The translations under genes and the position numbers were made by a program. From Certhia americana (Eukaryota; Chordata; Aves; Passeriformes; Certhiidae), in assembly GCA_018697195.1 (NCBI GenBank), contig JAGMWU010000137.1, positions 36,001 through 100,000 on the forward strand: DNA of 64,000 bases. The letters run 5' to 3'. The notes under the pieces were generated by a model. The model saw only the letters and a program-made list of their open reading frames with translations, was not told the origin of the DNA and did not search any database. This document shows positions 48,665-60,725 of this stretch, piece after piece. Position 1 is the first letter of the stretch. Each line of letters opens with the position of its first letter.

Positions 48665-48880
48665 TCACCATCCAGTCCAGCCCCTGTCCCTGCACACACA
48701 CCCCAACAATCCCCCCTGAGCATCCCTGGGAGCGGTGTCCAAAGGCTCCTGGAGCTCTGGCAGCCTCGGGGCTGGGACCATTCCCTGGGGAGCCTGGGCA
48801 GTGCCCAGCACCCTTGGGGGGGAAGAACCTTTCCCTGAGCTCCATCCCAAGCCCTGACACAGCTCCAGCCATTCCATAAA
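48665..48880 (-). mobile_element. CR1 LINE of a second subfamily, abutting the first
   Basis: ATCCAGTCCAGCCCCTGTCC, CTCCTGGAGCTCTGGCAGCC and CCTTTCCCTGAGCTCCATCC, the same type as at 28228 and 61562. It lies head to tail with the copy at 48138-48660. Confidence 0.9.
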
Positions 48881-49794
48881 TCCAGCTGGAACAATCCATA
48901 TCCCTTTCCTTTGGCATCCTCAGCTCTGTGCTGAGCCTGAACACGAGAGGAGACAAGTAATGATTTTATTTCCATCCAGAATTTATTGGTTTGTTGGACA
49001 CAGGAAAAAGAGGAGTTGACACAGATTAATGCACATCCTCCTGCTTCCCACTGTCTTTGGGCAGCCACCTGTGGTGTTGTGAAGCTGCTCCTGGGAATTA
49101 TCTCTCATCCTGGGATGCTAAACCAGCACCAGCAGCACTGCAGAGCATCCCAGGGCTCTGTGCTCCTGGAAGAACTCCTGGTTCAACACCAGGAGAGGCT
49201 TTTTTAGCATGGCCTGAGCCTGGAAAAGTTTCCAGGCTGTGCAAAAACCAACGCCAAGGCTGGGAAAATGATTTCTTGTAAATGCTGGTTTTCCCAAGGG
49301 TGGGCACAGCTGTGACCTGTGACTCCCCTGTGTCCAGACAAGCTCATGGAAGAGGCATCAGGTGGAAGGAGAACAGCCCCAAATGAACAAAGTGATTCCC
49401 TGCTCCTCTGAGGGTCAGATCCTGGGATGTGCCAAGGCAGAGTGTGGAACACAATTATTTTGATTTCCAGCTTGTTTTACCCCCATGGATAATGAGCAAA
49501 GGAAAACCCATCTCTGTGCTGAAAACAGGAGCAGCCCTTGCAGATGCTTCCGTGTGCTTCCCTGGCTGAGCTGGAGCCTCCCCTGGGCTGATTCCAGCTC
49601 CCAGCAGTAGGAGCAGCTTTGAGACAGCTCAGGGGAGGTGGAGGAGTCCCTCTGCCAGCAGGACCCTGCTGTGGCTCCAATGAGGGACCCATGTGCCCCA
49701 CAACCTGAGGGGCAAAGCAGCCAAAGGCAGAGTCTGGGACAAATCCTGCTGTGTCCTAACTGAGTCCTTATCCTGCAGAGCCACTCAGAATGCA

Positions 49795-49962
49795 TGGACT
49801 GGCATCTTCCCAATGCCCCTGGATCCCTGGAAGTGCCCCAGGCCAGGTTGGATGGGCCTTGGAGCACCCTGGGACAGTGGAAGGTGTCCCTGGCCATGGC
49901 AGGGGTGCAATGGGATGGGATTTAAGGTCCCTTCCCACCCAAAGCATTCCAGGATTCCCTGA
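49795..49962 (+). mobile_element. CR1 LINE 3' fragment
   Basis: CCCCTGGATCCCTGGAAGTG, GGCCAGGTTGGATGGGCCTT, then GGTCCCTTCCCACCCAAAGC and a CATTCCAGGATTCC tail. Confidence 0.9.
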
Positions 49963-50630
49963 GCTCACACCCCTTGGAGGGCTGGACCCAGGGACAGTTC
50001 TGCTCCTACAAAAATGGGATTAATGGTCCCTTTCAAGGTGGTTTTGCTCTGTGTGAACAACTGCCTTGGTTCTAGACAGTTTCAAGAGCTGGACATTCTA
50101 AAACTACTTCCCTTATAATTTTAATCCATCCCTTGCCACCACCACCGAGAAACAAATATGAATAGATCTAAGTGAAAAATGTAAGTTCAATTTATTTTAC
50201 CAGCCCATCCTTAGATCTTGCTGACCTTTCTCAGAGTTATCTCTGACCTCTGGACACTTCTGGATCCCTGGCCCTTGGCTGACTCTTCCCAAAGCTGCTG
50301 TTCCCTCCCTATCTGTGTCAAACCTTGGCCCTTCAGCATCTCTCTGCATCCCTTCACAAGATTCATCTGAGGGCAGCCAGGGGGAATAGAGAAGCTCAGC
50401 AGAGGTGACAACTGCACATCTTCATCAGCAAGGCTGAATTATGGTGCCCCAGAGACCACCTGCTGCTTCCTCCCCATCTTCACATGGGCAGCTGCATGTG
50501 AAAGTGCTATGAGAACTTCTAACCCAGCAGTGTCCCCCTCCCCCAAAGCCATTTTGGAGTCATTTTTGGATTCATGAGTCATTTTAAAAGATACACAGTT
50601 CACCTTTGTAGCTGCTTCATGTTAATTGCC

Positions 50631-50656
50631 ACAAACAAACAAACAAACAAACAAAC
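50631..50656. repeat. CAAA microsatellite
   Basis: About 6.5 uninterrupted CAAA units. Confidence 0.95.
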
Positions 50657-51249
50657 CCACAAAACCCCGGAGCAGATTCATTATGTTTTTAAATTGTGCT
50701 GTGAGGGAGAATTTAATTTAGCTTGAAGATGGTTTTCATTAGTGGGTAAAAGAGGAGAGAGGAGAGGTGGTGTGGGCTGTTTTGTCCCTGATCAAAACAA
50801 TGTTTTGTGAAGCTCTGGAGAGTCTGGAGCTGCTGGGGAAGAAAATAACCCAAAACGCTCCTCGGTGACTATTCCTGCACTTTGCTGTGCCCAGCTCCCC
50901 TCTGTATCCTGCTGGGGAGAGACCAGGCTGCTCCAGGGGCTTGGGATCCCTGGGATATCAGAGAACAGGAGGGGAGGGAGCAGGGAGGGAGCCTCGGGGC
51001 TGAGGGGCTCTGTGCAGACACCCCATGCTCTCAAACAGGATTTACATGGGAAGATCAACATTTCTGCCCTAAAAATGCTTCACCCATGCAGCTCCTGAGC
51101 TGGGCAGGGAGGGCTCCACCTGGACTCACCTGAGCTCTGCAGAGACAACCAAAATTGCAGGGAAACTGAGGCACACATGGTTTAACTCACCCAGAGCTGC
51201 CCAGCAGGAAGAGGGTTCTGCATATCCATGAATCTCCCACATAACCCCA

Positions 51250-51500
51250 CCCTCTGAAAGCCATTCCCTGTGTCCTGTGCCTTCATCCCTTGTCCCCAGT
51301 CCCTCTCCAGCTCTCCTGGAGCCCCTTTAGGTCCTGCAAGGAGCTCTGAGCTCTCCCTGGACTCTTCTCCAGCTGAACACCCCCAGCTCTCCCAGCCTGG
51401 CTCCAGAGCAGAGGGGCTCCAGCCCTTGGAGCATCTCCGTGGCCTCCCCTGGACTGGCTGCAGCAACTCCATGTCCTGATGTTCCCCAACTCTGCAGGTG
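51250..51500 (-). mobile_element. CR1 LINE internal fragment
   Basis: CCATTCCCTGTGTCCTGTGC, CTCTCCAGCTCTCCTGGAGC and CTGGCTCCAGAGCAGAGGGG, the same internal region as in the copies at 52508, 55636 and 58400. The 3' end is missing. Confidence 0.85.
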
Positions 51501-51969
51501 GGAGGAGGAGAGAGGAAGGAGAAACAAGGAGATGCTTTATGTTTCCTTCAGTAGCAGGGAATGCTTTTACGGATGGAGCTGTCAGGGAATTCTTTCTCCT
51601 CCCTCTCTGTCTCTCTTGTCCCTCCCTCCCTTTGCTGTTCCCCCCAGGGCTCGGTGGCACTGCGGGTGACCTCTGAGAGCAGCACTTCCCTGTAATCCCA
51701 GTGGAATCTCCAAGCCTGACTGCTCGGAGAGGAGCTGCTGGAGGCAGCTAAAGCCCCAAGCTCCTTGGAGGATTACACTCCTGTGAGGCAGAGCAGAGAG
51801 CTCCTCACTCCCCTCCTCTGCAGGAATTTGCAGCTGCCTCTGGGGCTCCTGCCAATAACTGGGATTTGTGGAAAGAAGATGACTTTAGCCAAGTTTGCTT
51901 ATACTTTTGGTGTAGATTGTGGTTCAGTCGAGGTTTTTATCTCAGAAGGGCTGTGCTGAGCATGCAGAG

Positions 51970-52030
51970 GTAGGTCTTGTATCTACCCAATTAATGAGAT
52001 TATTCTTACTGATTTTAATTGGGGCGATTC
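51970..52030. promoter_or_regulatory. TAAT-rich patch
   Basis: CCCAATTAATGAGATTATTC followed by CTGATTTTAATTGGGGCG: a small AT-rich, homeodomain-word-rich stretch without repeat match. Role inferred. Confidence 0.2.
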
Positions 52031-52507
52031 ACTGGCTGGAGATGAAACAGCAGCTTATTTATCTGCTGGATCCTGGCCAGACAATGCAGCATCTCAAGGA
52101 TCTGGCCCTTAAATTTCACAACCTGCTACAGTCAGTGCAGGAATCCTGTCCCTTTAGTGCTGTGAGCCTGGAGTCATTGGTGGGGGTTTTACTGCTGTTA
52201 TTTCAGGCAGAGTGCCCAAGAGGGAACAGTGTGATTGATATCCAGGGAACAAATCCAGGGGTAAATGGTCCCTGGGAGCCTGGGGCCGGGGGAGCTGACA
52301 GCTCAGATCCCTGGGCAGCCAGGTGGAACTGCTGATTCCTGAGCTGCACTTTGGATATGCTGCCAGGAACATCCAGGGATGGATTGGTGGGCCTGGGAGT
52401 AAAAATGGTTTACACACAGAGCTCCTCACTCTGCTGAGAGGGACCATTAATCCTGTTTTGATGGGCCCCTGGGGTCCTGCCTTGCCAGGGTGTGCAGGTG
52501 TGAGCTC

Positions 52508-53115
52508 ATGGAATCCTGGGATGCTTTGGTTGGGAAGGGACCTTAAATCCCATCCCATTCTCCCCCTGCCATGGCCAGGGACACCTCCCACTGTCCCAGG
52601 GTGCTCCAAGCCCTGTCCAACCTGGTCTTGGACACTTCCACAGATCCAGAGGCAGCCTGGATTGGGAATTCCATCTCAGCCCCTCCCCACCCTCACAGGA
52701 AACAATTCCTGCCCAATATCCCATCCAGCCCTGCCCTCTGGCAGTGGAAGCCATTCCTTGTGTCCTGTCCCTTCATCCCTTGTCCCCAGTCCCTCTCCAG
52801 CTCTCCTGGAGCCCCTTTAGGCCCTGCCAGGGGCTCTGAGCTCTCCCTGGAGCCTTCTCTTCTCCGGGGGAACACCCCCAGCTCTCCCAGCCTGGCTCCA
52901 GAGCAGAGGGGCTCCAGCCCTTGGATCATCTCCATGGCCTCCTCTGGAGTGGCTGCAGCAGCTCCACACCCTCCTGATGTTGTTCCCCAGGGCTGGGAGC
53001 AGCTCTGCAGGTGGGGTCTCACCTGAGTGGGGCAGAGGGGCAGAATGCCCCTTTCCCTGGGTGCCCTCCCTGGCTCTGTGTCCCAATGTCCTGCCCAGTG
53101 TCCTTCTCTGGCCAC
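52508..53115 (-). mobile_element. CR1 LINE, about 600 bp
   Basis: Antisense CR1 from the 3' end (GGAATCCTGGGATGCTTTGG) through CCCACTGTCCCAGGGTGCTC and CTCTCCAGCTCTCCTGGAGC to the region around GTGTCCTTCTCTGGCC. One internal stretch around 52650 is altered relative to the other copies. Confidence 0.9.
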
Positions 53116-53219
53116 CACTGCAGAGTCAAGGGAGAAAAGTTGCTCTTTGCCCTACAGTTGAAATATCTGTGGGTTTTTCATCTTTGTGACCAGATGAGAG
53201 TCCCTCTCTGGTTTTATTT

Positions 53220-53320
53220 CTCCCCTGCAACTTTTCAATTTTTTCTTTCACTGTTTCCTTCTCTTTCTCCTTCTCCTTTCCCCTCCCTGTCTTAGTTTTA
53301 CTTTTCCTCCTTTAGCTAAG
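53220..53320. repeat. Pyrimidine-rich tract
   Basis: About 100 bp of T and C in clusters (TTTTTTCTTTCACTGTTTCC, TTCTCTTTCTCCTTCTCC). Low-complexity sequence. Confidence 0.7.
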
Positions 53321-53876
53321 GCACAGATCAGGGTTTTTTAAGGAAACCCCTCACACCTCTCTTCCAGGTGCTGCCTGGAGCAGCAGTGAGGCCCCAATCT
53401 CCTTGTCAGCTATTCCCTCCCAGGCATCATCACCTTTGCAGAGAAGCTCAGCTGATCCTGAGCCATTCCCAAAGGAAGGGATCCATCCTGCCCCGTGCTC
53501 AGCCCTGGCCCTGGAGCTGCTCTCAGATCCATTTCTGACTCCAGAAGGAGATTGCATTCAGTTCCATCAGCATTTTTGTGCCAGGCAAACAATCAAGAGG
53601 AACCTTCTTAAGGGTGGGATGTTCCATCTTCTGAGCAAGATTGATTTTGTTAGGAAAAGCAGCATTTCCTGCTGCTCCTCAGCTTTCCCATGAGGAATGA
53701 GCTCTGCTCCATCTCCAGTGGCCCCTTGCTGCTGCCCAGCACAAGAGGCAGGACACTGGTTTGGGTGACACATTGGCCATTCCCAAGGTCCTTCCAGCTG
53801 AAGTGCCCCTAAATTTGTTTGCAGTTTTCCACGCTTTTTGGTTGGCTCCTGTGGGAATGCAGGGAGCCAGAACAGG

Positions 53877-54502
53877 TGAAATATTTTTGGAGTTCACTTG
53901 AGTTAGCAATATAAATTAAATATTTAAAGTCTAGCCTGTAGAAATTTTGTGTTTTAACCTTTTTACTTAAACCTCTGCCATATTACAAAGGGCATAGGAA
54001 AATGCAAATTTCTGAAGCTTCTTGCATAAAGAACAATAATGAGGAGACCAAGGGATGCAAAAAACACTGATAAAGGGACTCCTCTGCCTCCAAATGGATT
54101 AAGACCGACAGACTACTCAGATAAGCACCAAGGGACCAAAAGCTCACGCACAAAGGAGAAAAGTTCAGAAGTTCAGTTATGAGGAAGACCACAACCTTCA
54201 GCCTCAGGGACCACCAGAGACCCCTGTGTGACCACCACAGCAAACAACACATGACCAGAAGGGCGTGGATCTAATTACCATGGGAGGCGAGGACAGGCGG
54301 GACAGGGGTTGAATATGCATGGAAAGGTTGTGCAATGTATTGCATATGGAACATCTTTGTGAATAAAGATGTGGGTCAGGCTGAGGCTCGGGGCACAAGT
54401 TTTCACAAGAGCTATCTCACTTGTGCCGGGGGGCTGACATACATACCCACTTCGTAACTATATATCTACTTGTGGAGTCTGTTTATTCCGCATATCGCTT
54501 CA
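53877..54502 (+). mobile_element. Solo LTR of an endogenous retrovirus (626 bp)
   Basis: The element begins TGAAAT and ends CGCTTCA, giving TGAA...TTCA inverted termini. The four bases CAGG flank it on both sides (53873-53876 and 54503-54506), a target-site duplication. A poly(A) signal AATAAA lies inside at 54362-54367, setting the plus orientation, with a U5-like stretch after it. No gag, pol or env frame lies next to it, so it is a solo LTR left by recombination. A 4-bp duplication points to a gamma-like (class I) element rather than ERVK (6 bp), but the class is tentative. Confidence 0.75.
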
Positions 54503-54514
54503 CAGGCAGCTGCC

Positions 54515-54797
54515 AAATCAGAGAATTCTGGAATATCCTGAGCTGGAAGGCACGCACCAGGATTACTGAGTCCCACTCACGTCCCCACAATCCCCCTCCT
54601 GTGCATCCCTGGGAGCGGTGTCCAAAGGCTCCTGGAGCTCTGGCAGCCTCAGGGCTGGGACCATTCCCTGGGGAGCCTGGGCAGTGCCCAGCACCCTCGG
54701 GGGGAAGAACCTTTCCCTGAGCTCCATCCCAAGGCCTGACACAGCTCCAGCCATTCCTGGGGTGCTGTCCCTGTGCCAGAGCAGAGATTGGAGCTGC
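54515..54797 (-). mobile_element. CR1 LINE 3' part adjoining the LTR
   Basis: Starts GGAATATCCTGAGCTGGAAG, runs through CTCCTGGAGCTCTGGCAGCC and CCTTTCCCTGAGCTCCATCC and ends near CTGTGCCAGAGCAGAG. It begins about 10 bp beyond the LTR target duplication, so the LTR landed at the 3' edge of this CR1. Confidence 0.9.
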
Positions 54798-55299
54798 CCC
54801 TGAGGACACTTCATCTCCTCAGAGAGGCTACAACAAAGTCCTGTGACAGCTGAATGACCTGAAGGGACATTCTTGGTCCCCAGCACTTTGTAAATAAATG
54901 TCCAGGTGCTGCCTCAAGAGAACAGAATTGCTGGGGCTGAGCAGGAGCTGCTGTAGGGGTGTTGGAGGTTCAGACCCTTCTCGATATCACTGTGGCAGCA
55001 ACACCTGCTCTGCCCTGTTTTGGCTGACGCTGCTCCTCCTGAGACTTGTAAAAGCCTCCCAGAGCCATGGAAAAAGGGCAGATTCCACTCCACGCCATGC
55101 ATGTCCCAGCAGAGTCAGCTCCCATGGGAATACAATCGATCCTTCGTGGACAGGAGTTCAGGAAGTGGGAGCAAAATATTTGTATTTTCTTTGAGGACCA
55201 GAAGACAATGCGATCTTAAATTATTCATGGGACCCTCCTGGCAGCACTCAGCCACACAGGAGAGAAGTCTGCTTAAAATTCTGAGCCTGCCTATGCAAG

Positions 55300-55580
55300 G
55301 GGAATAATGATTAGACTCATGTAAATGTTAAAAAAGGAATGTCTTACCACTAATTAAACCTATTTATCTTGCACAGCTCGAGCAGTTAACAACCCAATAA
55401 AAGGTATCACCGTGTAACAGGGTGTTTATTTATCAGATGATTTTCCTGAATGTGAGGGCCTTTCCTTTACAAATGATTTGATGAAAGAGCAGATGGCACA
55501 TGAAGATAAAAAAAGCCTGACTGTTGCCCTGGATGTGAGCTCAGAGTGATGCAGCTCCACTGAACATCATCATTAATATT
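55300..55580. promoter_or_regulatory. AT-rich unique stretch, possible conserved element
   Basis: Holds ATGATTAGACTCATG, CCACTAATTAAACC, TTATCTTGC and ATTTATCAGATGA (GATA-type words), CCCAATAAAAGG and CATCATTAATATTTAAGG. It lies between two CR1 copies and matches neither. Regulatory role inferred from composition. Confidence 0.25.
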
Positions 55581-55635
55581 TAAGGGAAGAGCGAGGCTTC
55601 CTCAGGACATGGAGCTGCCTCCTGCACTGGGGGAA

Positions 55636-56400
55636 TGTGAGAATCCTGGGATGCTTTGGGTGGGAAGAGACCTCAAAGCTCATTTCATTCCACCCCTGCC
55701 ATGGTCAGGGACACCTCCCACTATCCCAGGCTGCTCCAAGATACCTCCAGACTGGCCTTGGACATTCCCAGGGATCCAGGGGCAGCCACAGCTGCTCTGG
55801 GCACCCTGTGCCAGGGCCTGCCCACCCTCACAGACAACAATTCCTGCCCAATATCCCACCCAGCCCTGCCCTCTGGCAGTGGAAACCATTCCCTGTCCCC
55901 AGTCTTCCCTTCTCCATCCATCCCTTGTCCCCAGTCTCTCTCCAGCTCTCCTGGACCCCCTTCAGGCCCTGCCAGGGGCTCTGAGCTCTCCCTGGACCCT
56001 TCTCTTCTCCAGGTGAGCACCCCCAGCTCTCCCAGTCTGGCTCCAGAGCAGAGGGGCTCCAGCCCCTGGAACAGTTTTGTGGCCTCCTCTGGAGTGGCTC
56101 CAGCAGCTTCAGGTCCTTGTTGTGCTGGGGGCCCCAGAGCTGGAGGCAGCCATGGGGGGGTCCTGACACTTTTTGGACTCAGCACAGGGGTGGTTCTGGG
56201 CTGCCAACACCCAGCCAAGACACCTCAAGCTTCTTGTCCACCCCCATCCCAAATCCTTCCCCCCAGGGCTGTGATTTCCCACCTGCCAGACCTTTCCTTC
56301 CTTGTCCTTGGGGTTGTAGCATCCCACAGTGATCTGGAAGCAGCATGAGGAACCAGAATTCCTTCCCAACACCCACCTAACCCTGCCCTCCTAAGGACAG
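55636..56400 (-). mobile_element. CR1 LINE, about 760 bp
   Basis: Antisense CR1 from GAATCCTGGGATGCTTTGGG through CACAGACAACAATTCCTGCC, CTGGCTCCAGAGCAGAGGGG and GGGGTTGTAGCATCCCACAG. It is the inverted partner of the copy at 58400-59135. Confidence 0.9.
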
Positions 56401-58399
56401 GGCCCTGACCCCTGGGGTGTCTCAGCTGGACAGGCAGCCCCACAGCAGCTGGACAGTGGGATCAAGTGATCACCAAAGGTGAGGAGATGCAGGGATCCCC
56501 TGTGTGTGTCAGGACACACAACAGCTCTGCAGTCCTGGATTGGGCTGTCCCACTCATAGAGATGTCCAAACTGTGGGACCTGGCATGGGATTGACTGGAA
56601 CAACTGTTCCAAGCCATCCAGGCTGTGGGGGACAGCATGGAGAGGTCCAGTGCCCAAGGCCTGGCACACAGGACAGCTGCCAGCAGCCCCTTTGTCTCCT
56701 GGCTCCCAATGTCCAGCTCTCCAAGGCCCTGAGCCTTCTTGTAGGTCTCTCCAAGGACATGGAACAAACACATTTGACTTCCAGAGCTGGAGCAGAGGTG
56801 ACCTCCTGTCTGAAAGTGCTGACTGAGGCAGGACCTGCCTGCATTGTCACCTTTGTCATGCTGTGTCCCCACCCCGGGGAGGGCCAGGCAAGGGCCAAGT
56901 CAGCAAATGGAAAGGGGATACTCTGTCCCCTCTGTGCCAACACCTCCACTCAGCTGTTTTTTTCCAAGGACATGAGTTCTGGAGAGATGATTCCAGCTCC
57001 TGGATGTGGCCTGGAGGGCACTGGCTGTTTGCTGCAGTGTTCCTGCTGACGTGAGCAGGGGAGGGGGTCCAGAGGGAACAGGAGGAGATGAAAGGCATTG
57101 CTGAGGAGCAGGAAAGAACTGCAGTGTCCCTGGGGAAGCCATGAGGAGTGGGAGAGGAGGAAGGAATGAGAGAGGAGGGAGCCATATAGGGAGAGCTGGA
57201 GTTATAGAAAGAGCTGGAGCTTTGGTGTCAGGGTGTTCAGAAGAATGGGCTTGACATGAGAAAGGCTTTGGAAGGTTTGGTCTCTGAAACAAAGAATAAA
57301 GGCCAGCCTGGAGGGATCCTGAAGGATCAGAAGGGATGGGAACACAGGCAGTGATTGATTTCTAGGTAAAAGGAGTCAGGAGAGCTCCTGCTCATCAGTG
57401 GCATGGGCCCATGTGGCCACACTGACCCCCCCTCCACCTCTGAGCAAAGACAGCCGGCAGATCAAACCAGAAGATAAATTGTGTTACAGCTGCAGCCCTT
57501 CCTGCTGGAGATGGGAACAGAGAGGTTTGGGGGTTCCCTGTGCTGGGAGGGCACACCAGGACCATCCCTTTGGGTATACCCAGGTGACCTTTCAGTCCCC
57601 GAGCCTCTGGACCAGTTTGAGAAAACCTGGCTTGGTTTGTAAAGATCCAGGGGCCTCTGCCCACATGGAAGCAGGTGGCTGGAAATGCAGGAACACACTC
57701 TGTTCAGAGAACATAAATTCATCTGCTTTTATTTATTCACTCAGGCTGTTGATGTTCAAACCTCAAAAATACCACTGGCTCTTTCCCATGAAGTTGCTAA
57801 TCCCTGTGGAGTGCCTGGGAATGTCAGGAGTGATGTTTTAGGAGTGTGATACTTCTGAAGAATTTCAACAGGAATTTCATGCAAATGTTGTGCTTTCTTC
57901 TGCACAAGATGATGAGGTTCACCTTTCCTGTCCAGGCTTTTTTTTCCCTGAAAGAAAAGCCTCCATTTACCTCAGGGTGTCATTTTCTGGGGATGGGTTT
58001 TGTCATTTGTAATGCTTTTAAACTCCACACTGATCCATTGTCAAATTCTTGTCTCGAGATCACAACCATGACAAACTGCAACGGCCTTCAAGGTTCTTGT
58101 CAAAATCCATCTGGACTCTTCACACTGAAATTGAGTGTTCCAAAGACTGACTTTGTTTCTAGAAAGAAAAAAAAAAACTACGGAAAACAACTCTGTTCTG
58201 CAGTGGAGTAACCTGCCAGGGAATGGATCCTGTCTTGATTACATTAATACTGTTAATAAGAAGTTTTAAAAAATCCATCTGGATCTCTCTCTTCCAAGGC
58301 AGCAGGGGTCTCTGGAGAGGCAGAAGGGGATAATTTCCCATGTTTTCAAGGGGTGTGTCAGATGTTTCCATGAACTATGCAGGCCTGATCCTTGTGCAG

Positions 58400-59135
58400 G
58401 TTCCAGATCACTGTGGAATGCTACAACACCAAGGACAAGGAGGGGAAGGGTCTGGCAGGTGGGAAATCACATCCCTGGGGGGAAGGACCTGGGGGTGAGG
58501 GTGGACAAGAACCTCCAGGGGTCTTGGCTGTGCCATGGCAGCCTAGAAGCCTCCCAGGTGCTGGGCTGAAGAAAAGTGTCCAGGGTGGGGATTCTGCCCC
58601 TCTGCTCTGCTGCCTTGGGAACCCCCCATGGCTGCCTCCAGCTCTGGGGCCCCCAGCACGAGAAGGACCTGGAGCTGCTGGAGCCACTCCAGAGGAGACC
58701 ACGGAGCTGCTCCAGGGGCTGGAGCTCCTCTGCTCTGGAGCCAGGCTGGGAGAGCTGGAGGTGCTCACCTGGAGAAGAGAAGGGTCCAGGGAGAGCTCAG
58801 AGACCCTGGCAGGGCCTGAAGGGGCTCCAGGAGAGCTGGAGAGGGATTGGGGACAAGGGCTGGAGGGACAGGACACAGGGAATGGCTTCCACTGCCAGAG
58901 GGCAGGGCTGGATGGGATATTGGGCAGGAATTGTTGTCTGTGAGGGTGGGCAGGCCCTGGCACAGGGTGCCCAGAGCAGCTGTGGCTGCCCCTGGATCCC
59001 TGGCAGTGCCCAAGGCCAGGTTGGACATTGGGGCTTGGAGCAGCCTGGGATAGTGGGAGGTGTCCCTGCCCATGGCAGGGGTGGAATGAGATGAACTTTG
59101 AGTTCCCTTCCAACCCAAACCATTCCATTATCCTC
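58400..59135 (+). mobile_element. CR1 LINE, about 735 bp
   Basis: Sense CR1: TTCCAGATCACTGTGGAATG, GGTGGGAAATCACATCCCTG, CTCTGGAGCCAGGCTGGGAG, CCAAGGCCAGGTTGGACATT and CCAACCCAAACCATTCCATT at the 3' end. Confidence 0.92.
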
Positions 59136-59769
59136 TAAAGGTCCCTGAACGTTTGCTTTGATTCCAGCAGTGTTTCCACCTTGGCCAGGCTGTGGCTGGG
59201 CCCAGTTTGCAGCAGCTAAAGGTGCAGTGACAATGCCAGCTAGGCAGACTCAGGGCTGTGTGTGGCAGAAGTAACTCTGTAGTAACCCTGGAGGAACCTG
59301 CACTTCTCTCCCCTCACAGCTGAAGCTTCACATGACTTCCATCCTCCAACAGCAGAGATCTGGGTGGCCAAAGGGACAGTGGCCATCAGGATGAAAGGAG
59401 AGGGGGGGGGAGGAGGAACCTCTGAGCCTCCTCTCACACCCTCGAGGTTCCCATGGCTGTAAATCCCTGTTTTCAGAGCGATTGATGGCACAAAGCTCTT
59501 CCCAAGGCAAACACAGGGTGGATTTCCGAGCTCAAACTCCAGCCTGAGCAAACTTCTCCCCACCACAAAGGTTTCAACACCTTCAGTTCCTCCTGGGGCT
59601 GAAGTTCAGGTGGAGGTGCTAGAACTGGCACCTTGCCCTCTCTGTAGACATTTTCCCCAATGGAACAAACTCATTTTTATATCTGTCTTTTATCTACTAC
59701 AAGATCAGGAAAGTGAGTGAAAGGAATTTGTTATTGTAGGGTTGATATTCAGCTCACAATGTCCATGGA

Positions 59770-60015
59770 GTTATGGAATGGTTTGGGTGGGGGGAAATCT
59801 TTAAAAGATTTTTTAAAGACCCACCCCCTGCTATGGCTGGGGACACCTTCCCCTGTCCCAGGTCACTCCAAGCCCCAATGCCCAGCCTGGCCTTGGACAC
59901 TTCCAGGGTTCCAGAGGCAGCCACAGCTGCTCTAGGCACCCTGTGCCAGGGCCTGCCCACCCTCCTTGTAAAAAATATTCTTCCTTTTACCTCATTGACC
60001 TTCTTTTAGTTACAT
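59770..60015 (-). mobile_element. CR1 LINE 3' fragment
   Basis: GTTATGGAATGGTTTGGGTG, CCCTGTCCCAGGTCACTCCA and CAGCCACAGCTGCTCTAGGC; antisense. Confidence 0.88.
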
Positions 60016-60567
60016 GAGCTTAGGAACTCATCCCTTGGGATAACAGGAACCTTGGATCCCATGAAAGCAAAGGCATCTTCCCTTTTCAGCCATTGAGTCA
60101 GCCCAGGAAACACCCTGGTAAATAATATTCCAACAAATTAACAGGGAATCCTACTGGGACAAGGCTCTGAGCAGTCAGCAGAAGGGTGGAATTGAGTTGA
60201 ACCTTTGATAATTGGTGTAAGAATTTCTGGCTGAGCCCTTGTCCTGTTTAGATCCATTACAGGAAGGTTGGAACCCTGGCTGGGTCTGTCTGGCTCAACA
60301 CAGACATAAAACTCATTAACTCCACTGAGAAATGCTTTCAGAAATGCACATAATTCAATTAGACCATCAAAAAATGATCTGATCATGTCAGCTCAATTAT
60401 TCAGACTTGGGCAAGCTGAAATCTCTCATGTCACCCAAACTGGGAGCGTTGTGCTGTGCCAGTCATCCTGTACCAATAACTCAGCTTGGGAGATTTATCC
60501 AGACCTTGTTCCTGCTCTTCAATTGACCTTTTTGGATAAGGAAATTCCCTAAGTTTGATATCAGAGA

Positions 60568-60725
60568 GACACAGGATCATTAAGGTTGGAAATGACCTCC
60601 AAAATCATCAAGTCCAACATTCAGCCAAATCTAAGCCTTATTTCCAGGGATAGGGATTCCACCACTTCCCTGAGCAGCCTCTCCGACTGCTTGGCCACTC
60701 TTCCAGACAAGATATTTTTAGGATA
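60568..60725 (-). mobile_element. CR1 LINE 3' end, older subfamily
   Basis: CACAGGATCATTAAGGTTGG, ATCATCAAGTCCAACATTCA and GGATTCCACCACTTCCCTGA: an antisense CR1 end of a different subfamily, more diverged from the others. Confidence 0.85.

Larger units (their letters stand above)
44480..53870. other. No gene seen; CR1 copies and simple repeats
   Basis: Both strands were read without finding a frame with family features, a credible exon chain or an RNA gene. Besides the CR1 copies listed separately there is a CAAA microsatellite (50631-50656), a pyrimidine-rich run (about 53220-53320) and an octamer-type word at about 45135. Confidence 0.6.

Noticed and set aside
48177..48956. 259-codon minus-strand frame
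   Set aside because: Lies almost wholly in two CR1 copies; no reverse transcriptase motifs, only 3' region sequence.
58421..59128. 235-codon minus-strand frame and overlapping plus-strand frames
   Set aside because: CR1 repeat sequence read in several phases.
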